Position numbers and translations under genes: made by a program
Shown: piece by piece, positions 8,017 to 12,816 of the stretch
Numbering within the stretch: the first letter of the stretch is position 1
Layout: each line of letters opens with the position of its first letter
Source: Ignavibacteriales bacterium
GTDB taxonomy: Bacteria > Bacteroidota > Ignavibacteria > Ignavibacteriales > Melioribacteraceae
Direction of reading: 5' to 3'
DNA: 12,816 nt
Assembly: GCA_016929735.1 (NCBI GenBank)
Contig: JAFGID010000096.1
Location: 1 to 12,816 of the forward strand
Notes under the pieces: generated by a model
What the model was told of the DNA's origin: nothing
The model's database searches: none
The model's input: only the letters and a program-made list of their open reading frames with translations

Positions 8017-9312
8017 TTATAAGTAATCTCTCGGATCAGTAATTTTGCCAGTTATTGCAGATGCGGCAACCGTTAGAGGTGATGCAAGATAAATTTCCGC
8101 TTCCTTGCTACCCATGCGTCCAGGAAAGTTTCTATTAGTAGTTGATATAACAATATCATTATCCACTGAACGACCAATCGTGTCTTCTGTGCCACCGAGA
8201 CATGCTCCGCAAGAAGGGGAAACAAGAATGCATCCTGATTCAATAAAAATTTGTTTCAGTGATTTATCATCAATTTTTTCAGCAATAAGAGACTCTTCAA
8301 CTCTTTTCGTAGCGGGTATTATGAATGTATTAACTTTTACTTTTTTATCCTTTAAGATTTTCGCAGCATTAACAAAATCTGTAACTTTTCCTCCTGTGCA
8401 AGAACCAATATAACATTTAGTGATTTTAACATTTTTCAAATTTCTTGCTAATTCACCATTATCGGGGCTATGCGGTTTTGCAACTCTTGGGTCTATTGAA
8501 TAGACATCATATATTTTTACTTTTTTGTATTTTGCATTTGTATCACTTGTAAATATTTCAAATTCCTTACATGTTTTTCCACTCAGGTAATTTAAAGTAA
8601 CGTCATCAGCTTGAATTATCCCATTTATTGCACCTGCTTCAATTGCCATATTTGTAAGTGTCATTCTTTCGTCCATATTCATTTTACTAATCGTTTCGCC
8701 AGAAAATTCCATTGCTTGATATGTAGCTCCATCAGTAGTAATATCACTTAATATTTGCAATATCAAATCCTTGGCTGTTAAATATTCCGGTAATTTATTT
8801 TCAAAAATAAACTGTATTGACTCAGGTACTCTTTCCCAAATTTTCCCCGTTCCAAGTATAAATGCAGCATCCGTGTTACCTACACCAGTTGAAAACAATC
8901 CAAATGCGCCAGAAGTACAAGTGTGTGAATCTGTACCGAATAAAACTGTACCAGGAATAGTATATCCCTCCTCAGCAAGTGCAATATGACAGACACCTTT
9001 ATATTTTTCCGTGAAGGGAGGATAAAAATTTGGAAGATTATATTTTTCCGCAAAATTTTTTAGCAACTCTAAATTTCTATTTGCCTGGGTATTTTTTGTA
9101 AATATATAATGATCAGGAATAACTACTAGTTTATTTTCATCCCATATTTTTGCTGAATCTCCAAATTCCTTTTCCCAAATCTCGAATGTTGGTGGACCAC
9201 AAACATCATGCGTCATAAGAATGTCAACATTCAACCAAATATTCTCACCAGGATTAATCTTTGCCAATCCAGCTGACTTTGCCATGATTTTTTCTGTTAT
9301 TGTCCTGCCCAT
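8017..9312 (-). CDS. leuC: 3-isopropylmalate dehydratase large subunit
   Basis: 431 residues from the chosen ATG (9310-9312), product beginning MGRTITEKIMAKSAG as the family does. A longer in-frame start at 9366 would add 18 residues inside the leuA coding end that do not resemble LeuC, so I reject it. The three 4Fe-4S ligands are present: C305 in GSCTGG, and C368 and C371 in SPSCGACLGG. Other aconitase-superfamily motifs are VPDH-like IPDHY (65-69), FGTDSHTCTSGAFG (125-138), DGATYQAMEF (194-203) and NRNFPGRMGS (393-402). Length and motifs fit the shorter archaeal-type (HacA-like) LeuC rather than the 466-residue E. coli form. The start codon lies one base after the leuA stop, with no obvious Shine-Dalgarno sequence, suggesting translational coupling to leuA. 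The cytosolic enzyme is expected to be oxygen-sensitive because of its cluster. Confidence 0.96.
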   Translation of the reverse strand: MGRTITEKIMAKSAGLAKINPGENIWLNVDILMTHDVCGPPTFEIWEKEFGDSAKIWDENKLVVIPDHYIFTKNTQANRNLELLKNFAEKYNLPNFYPPFTEKYKGVCHIALAEEGYTIPGTVLFGTDSHTCTSGAFGLFSTGVGNTDAAFILGTGKIWERVPESIQFIFENKLPEYLTAKDLILQILSDITTDGATYQAMEFSGETISKMNMDERMTLTNMAIEAGAINGIIQADDVTLNYLSGKTCKEFEIFTSDTNAKYKKVKIYDVYSIDPRVAKPHSPDNGELARNLKNVKITKCYIGSCTGGKVTDFVNAAKILKDKKVKVNTFIIPATKRVEESLIAEKIDDKSLKQIFIESGCILVSPSCGACLGGTEDTIGRSVDNDIVISTTNRNFPGRMGSKEAEIYLASPLTVAASAITGKITDPRDYL

Positions 9313-9313
9313 A

Positions 9314-10846
9314 TTAAGATATTTTGTTTTTATAATAATTAATTGCTTGGATATATGCTTTTGCACTTGCTTCGATTATATCAGTAGAAACACCTTTTCC
9401 TGTATAAGAATTATTTTCATTTCGAATTCTTATTGTAACTTCACCCATTGCTTCTCTACCAGCTGTAACAGAGCGAACATGATAGTCTTCAACTTTTAAT
9501 TTAATATTTAACGCTCTATCAATTGCATTTAATATTGCATCAATTGGTCCATCTCCTGTTGCAGATTCTTGAATAATTTCATCCTTCATTTTTATTCTGA
9601 CTGTTGCAGTAGGAATTAAATTAATTCCTGCATTGACCTGTAAGTATTCAATATGGTATAAACCATCAGATTTGAAGAACTCATCGCCCATCAGAGTCCT
9701 CAAATCTTCATCGTAAACTTCTTTCTTTTTATCAGCAATCTCAATAAAACGTCTGTAAGCTTTATCAACGTCTTCTTCTGTCAAATTGTAACCAAGTTCT
9801 AATAACCTCGCTTTCAAACCATGCCTACCCGAATGTCTTCCAAGGACAATTTTTGTCTTAATTGCGCCGACAGATTCAGGAGTCATAATTTCATAAGTAT
9901 TTCTATTCTTTAACATACCATCCTGATGAATACCTGATTCATGTGCAAAAGCATTCTCGCCAACAATTGCTTTATTTGGCTGAATAATAATTCCTGTAAA
10001 TCCGGAGACAATTCTACTCGTATTATAAATCTCTTTTGCAACAATATTTGTTTTAAAATTGAATAAATCTTTCCTTACACTTAATGCCATAACAATTTCC
10101 TCAAGTGATGCATTACCAGCTCTTTCACCTATTCCATTTATTGTGCATTCAACTTGTCTTGCACCATTTTGGATTGCTGAAATTGAATTTGCCACAGCAA
10201 GTCCCAGATCATTATGGCAATGAACACTAATAATTGCTTTACTAATATTTTTAACTCTTCGTTTAAGCTCGGCAATCATATCTCCGAATTCAGATGGCAT
10301 AGTATAACCTGTCGTATCCGGAATGTTGACAGTTGTTGCTCCAGCATCAATAGCAGTTTCAATAATTTCTGATAAATAAACGATATCCGTTCTACCGGCA
10401 TCTTCTGCTGAGAATTCAATATCGTTGCAGAAAGTTTTAGCATAAGCAACGGCATCATAAGACATTTTAAGTACAGTTTTTCTTTTTTCATCTAAAGAAC
10501 GACCGTATTTTTCGTCTCCAAATTTTCCAAGTATATGGAAATCGGAAGTGCTTGAAAAAGTATGAATTCTTTTTTTCTCTGCATTCTTTATGGCTTCGTA
10601 TGCTGTTTTTATATCAATTTCTTTAGCACGTGAAAGTGCAGCAACAACAATTTTAACAGAATCTGAAATTCTCTGCACTGCTTCAAATTGTTCGGGCGAA
10701 GATATTGGAAAACCAGCTTCAATAATATCAACATTCAATCTTTCCAATTGCTTAGCAATCTCAACTTTTTCATATACATTCAATGATGCACCCGGAGATT
10801 GTTCCCCATCTCTTAATGTGGTGTCAAAAATTATTATCTTATCCAT
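9314..10846 (-). CDS. leuA: 2-isopropylmalate synthase
   Basis: 510 residues, close to the usual length of about 515. It condenses acetyl-CoA with 2-ketoisovalerate, the committed step of leucine synthesis. The N-terminal TIM barrel carries DTTLRDGEQSPG (8-19, with R12 and the metal ligand D13), HCHNDLGLAVAN (209-220, with metal ligands H209 and H211) and NGIGERAGNASLEE (237-250, with N245). HESGIHQDG and LGRHSGRHG follow in the linker region. The C-terminal LeuA dimer domain (about 385-510), with GDGPIDAILNAIDRAL and GREAMGEVTIRI, is the site where leucine feedback inhibits this family, so allosteric control is likely. The related homocitrate, citramalate and re-citrate synthases are less likely given leuB, leuC and leuD alongside. 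The start is backed by the strongest ribosome binding site in the window, 15 nt after the leuB stop. Confidence 0.97.
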   Translation of the reverse strand: MDKIIIFDTTLRDGEQSPGASLNVYEKVEIAKQLERLNVDIIEAGFPISSPEQFEAVQRISDSVKIVVAALSRAKEIDIKTAYEAIKNAEKKRIHTFSSTSDFHILGKFGDEKYGRSLDEKRKTVLKMSYDAVAYAKTFCNDIEFSAEDAGRTDIVYLSEIIETAIDAGATTVNIPDTTGYTMPSEFGDMIAELKRRVKNISKAIISVHCHNDLGLAVANSISAIQNGARQVECTINGIGERAGNASLEEIVMALSVRKDLFNFKTNIVAKEIYNTSRIVSGFTGIIIQPNKAIVGENAFAHESGIHQDGMLKNRNTYEIMTPESVGAIKTKIVLGRHSGRHGLKARLLELGYNLTEEDVDKAYRRFIEIADKKKEVYDEDLRTLMGDEFFKSDGLYHIEYLQVNAGINLIPTATVRIKMKDEIIQESATGDGPIDAILNAIDRALNIKLKVEDYHVRSVTAGREAMGEVTIRIRNENNSYTGKGVSTDIIEASAKAYIQAINYYKNKIS

Positions 10847-10853
10847 ATTAATA

Positions 10854-10860
10854 CCCCTTA
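10854..10860 (-). promoter_or_regulatory. Shine-Dalgarno site for leuA
   Basis: Read on the minus strand, the leuB-leuA gap contains TAAGGGG seven bases before the leuA ATG. It is the best anti-16S match seen at any gene start here and fixes the leuA start. Most other starts in the window have weak or no such site, so leuA may be translated more strongly than its neighbours. Confidence 0.65.
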
Positions 10861-10861
10861 A

Positions 10862-11923
10862 CTATATGGTTAAATTATTTAATATTTGCTTTGTCATCTC
10901 ATTTGTAGAAACTAATTTTGAACCTTCCGAAAAAATATCTGCAGTTCGATACCCTTCGGCAAGAGTTTCTTTAATTGAATTTTCAATTACATCCGAAATA
11001 TCTTTCCTATCAAATGTAATATCAAACATCATTGCGACGGATGAAATAGTTGCTAAAGGATTAGCTTTATTCTGTCCTGCAATGTCAGGTGCACTACCGT
11101 GAATCGGTTCATATAATGAATATTTATCGCCAACACTTGCAGACGGTAACATACCCAGACTTCCTGTTATTATTCCAGAAATATCACTTAATATATCACC
11201 GAATAAATTACCAGTTAATATCACATCAAATTGCTTTGGGTCACGGACAATTTGCATTGCAGCATTATCAACATACATATTTTGTAATTCTACATCTTGA
11301 AAATCTTTATGGACTTCTGCAACAATTTTCCTCCAAAATTGTGATACCTCAAGTACATTTGCCTTATCAACATTAGTAACCTTTTTCTTCCTTCCTCTGG
11401 CTATCGTAAATGCTTTTCTAGCTATTTGTTCAACTTCTGCTTTTGTATAAATCATTGTGTTATAACCACTTACATCATCAAAACCTCGAGGTCTACCAAA
11501 ATATATTCCTCCAGTTAACTCTCTCAATACGATAAAATCTGTTCCTCGTAAAATTTCATTTTTAAGTGAGGAAGCATCCAATAACTCGTCATAAACTTTA
11601 GCAGGTCGAATGTTCGTAAACAATTCTAATTCACTACGTAATTTTAATAAACCAGCTTCAGGTTTTTTCGAATGCTCGAGTGTATCCCATTTATAACCCC
11701 CAACAGCACCCAACAAAACTGCATCAGAATTTTTGCATAATTGAATTACTTCATCAGTTAGTGGTGTTCCATATTTATCATAAGAACACCCACCAAAAAG
11801 TTCTTGAGTAAAATTAATCTTAATATTAAATATGTCAGAAATTTTTTCTATTATACTTTTAGCAGATGCAATTATCTCAGCTCCAATTCCATCTCCGGGT
11901 AGTAAGGTAACATTAAAACTCAT
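10862..11923 (-). CDS. leuB: 3-isopropylmalate dehydrogenase
   Basis: 353 residues, standard length. It oxidatively decarboxylates 3-isopropylmalate with NAD+ to 2-ketoisocaproate. All landmark residues known from the Thermus enzyme align at a constant offset of +2: substrate arginines R96, R106 and R134, Y141, K187, and metal ligands D219, D243 and D247. D280 in HGSAPDIAGQNKANP is the position that selects NAD over NADP in this family. The LPGDGIG motif (8-14) is at the N-terminus. Hydrophobic residues flanking ELLDASSLKNEIL (113-125) match LeuB rather than isocitrate dehydrogenase. The start lies two bases after the ilvC stop, and an AAGAGA-like ribosome site falls inside the ilvC end, so the two genes are probably translationally coupled. 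Identity is confident. Confidence 0.97.
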   Translation of the reverse strand: MSFNVTLLPGDGIGAEIIASAKSIIEKISDIFNIKINFTQELFGGCSYDKYGTPLTDEVIQLCKNSDAVLLGAVGGYKWDTLEHSKKPEAGLLKLRSELELFTNIRPAKVYDELLDASSLKNEILRGTDFIVLRELTGGIYFGRPRGFDDVSGYNTMIYTKAEVEQIARKAFTIARGRKKKVTNVDKANVLEVSQFWRKIVAEVHKDFQDVELQNMYVDNAAMQIVRDPKQFDVILTGNLFGDILSDISGIITGSLGMLPSASVGDKYSLYEPIHGSAPDIAGQNKANPLATISSVAMMFDITFDRKDISDVIENSIKETLAEGYRTADIFSEGSKLVSTNEMTKQILNNLTI

Positions 11924-11925
11924 TT

Positions 11926-12816
11926 TTATCTCTTGATTCTGTTTTTACCCATAATGAAAGACATCATCTCGCGTAGTTTTTCACCGATTTCTTCAATTTT
12001 ATGTTCACGATTTTCCTTTCGCATTTTTTCCATATTCGGTTGTCCAGAATTATATTCGTCCAACCATTCTTTAGCAAAAGTTCCATCCTGCACTTCTTGT
12101 AAAATTTTCTTCATTTCTTTTTTAGTTTCATCTGTAATTAATCTCCTCCCCCTGGACATTCCACCATACTCTGCAGTGTCACTTACAGAATAATTCATCA
12201 GACTCAATCCACCTTCATAATATAAATCAACAATTAACTTCATTTCATGCATACATTCGAAATATGCAAGTTCTGGTGGATAACCAGCTTCTACAAGCGT
12301 CTCGAAACCCGCTTTAATAAGTTCTGCCGAACCACCACATAGTACAGCCTGCTCTCCAAATAAATCAGTTTCAGTTTCATTCTTGAATGTAGTTTCAATT
12401 ACACCTGCTTTGGTACTACCAATACCTTTTGCCCAAGCAAGTGCAATATCCTTTGCGTTACCCGAATAATCTTGCTCAATTGCGATAAGACTTGGAACTC
12501 CTTTACCCTCAGTAAAAATTCTTCTTACTAAATGACCCGGTCCCTTTGGTGCAATCATAATAACATTAACATCAGCAGGAGGAACGATTTGCTTATAATG
12601 AATATTAAAACCGTGAGCAAAGACCAAAGTTTTTCCAGTAGTTAAATATTGTGCAATATCTTTATCATAAATTTTCTTTTGAATTTGGTCAGGTAACAAT
12701 ATCATAATAACATCAGCTTCCTTTGAAGCAGTTGCAGCATCAACAACCTTAAATCCATCTTCTTCTGCTTTTTTCCAAGCGGCACTTTCATTTGCTTCAG
12801 CAACAATTACATCCAT
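11926..12816 (-). CDS. ilvC: Ketol-acid reductoisomerase (class I), 5'-truncated by window edge
   Basis: 296 residues are visible. About 35-40 N-terminal residues, including the Rossmann GxGxxG loop, lie beyond the window edge; the ATG at the edge is an internal methionine. The enzyme converts 2-acetolactate or 2-aceto-2-hydroxybutyrate to the dihydroxy acid, using Mg2+ and NAD(P)H. Visible motifs (numbering from the edge Met) are AHGFNIHY (67-74) with the conserved His68, and APKGPGHLVRR (89-99). The two-metal site is complete: D151 and E155 in ETDLFGEQAVLCGG, and E187 and E191 in FECMHEMK. The 36-residue D-to-E spacing equals that of the Pseudomonas enzyme. SDTAEYGGMSRGRR (212-225) and the single knotted C-terminal domain mark class I. 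The cofactor loop reads VAEANESAAW, lacking the Arg usual in NADPH enzymes. It is the first visible gene of the operon, and upstream ilv genes may precede it. Confidence 0.96.
   Translation of the reverse strand: MDVIVAEANESAAWKKAEEDGFKVVDAATASKEADVIMILLPDQIQKKIYDKDIAQYLTTGKTLVFAHGFNIHYKQIVPPADVNVIMIAPKGPGHLVRRIFTEGKGVPSLIAIEQDYSGNAKDIALAWAKGIGSTKAGVIETTFKNETETDLFGEQAVLCGGSAELIKAGFETLVEAGYPPELAYFECMHEMKLIVDLYYEGGLSLMNYSVSDTAEYGGMSRGRRLITDETKKEMKKILQEVQDGTFAKEWLDEYNSGQPNMEKMRKENREHKIEEIGEKLREMMSFIMGKNRIKR

Noticed and set aside
8006..8017. TTGACA immediately followed by TATAAT on the plus strand
   Set aside because: The two hexamers are one base or less apart instead of about 17, they overlap the leuC end, and there is no plus-strand gene downstream.
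8105..8413. 102-codon open frame on the plus strand opposite leuC
   Set aside because: It mirrors the conserved cluster-binding end of leuC and shows no independent coding evidence.
9313..9366. Longer leuC start at 9366
   Set aside because: The extra 18 residues overlap the leuA coding end and do not look like LeuC; the ATG at 9312 gives the normal family N-terminus one base after the leuA stop.
10590..11102. 170-codon open frame on the plus strand opposite leuA and leuB
   Set aside because: It is fully antisense to two well-conserved genes, has no recognisable protein features, and is explained by codon constraints of those genes.

Overview
The window is AT-rich (about one third G+C by eye) bacterial chromosomal sequence with ordinary housekeeping content. 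No insertion sequence, phage gene, CRISPR array, tRNA or rRNA was seen. Gene content and protein style suggest the FCB side of the tree, such as Ignavibacteriota, Kapabacteria or Chlorobiota. The hints are a large GH13 protein with a helical tail, a lipid-anchored L,D-transpeptidase, a class I ketol-acid reductoisomerase unlike the one I recall from typical Bacteroidetes, and a LeuD resembling plant and Chlorobium forms. This placement is inference; no 16S or marker gene is present.

Left half, plus strand (1-7367). The window opens inside a large alpha-amylase-family (GH13) gene whose start lies outside. It is followed by a divergent YchF-like P-loop NTPase, a PepD-type M20 aminoacyl-histidine dipeptidase, a probable 51-residue two-helix membrane protein, and a lipoprotein-like YcbB-type L,D-transpeptidase. 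These genes are co-oriented with gaps of 53-89 nt and have no obvious shared pathway. A clear intrinsic terminator (7340-7367) closes the run.

Right half, minus strand (7384-12816). This is a branched-chain amino acid operon read right to left: ilvC (5' end outside the window), leuB, leuA, leuC, leuD. Gaps are 2, 15, 1 and 75 nt. IlvC makes the dihydroxy acid precursor common to valine, isoleucine and leucine. LeuA, LeuCD and LeuB then extend 2-ketoisovalerate to 2-ketoisocaproate. All visible catalytic residues are intact, so the leucine branch appears functional. The operon promoter and any leader must lie beyond position 12816. The two halves converge on the terminator.

I found no undescribed multi-gene system. 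The most useful second looks are the altered switch and specificity motifs of the YchF-like protein, the N-P-D variant and long helical tail of the GH13 protein, the cofactor loop of IlvC, and the small membrane protein.
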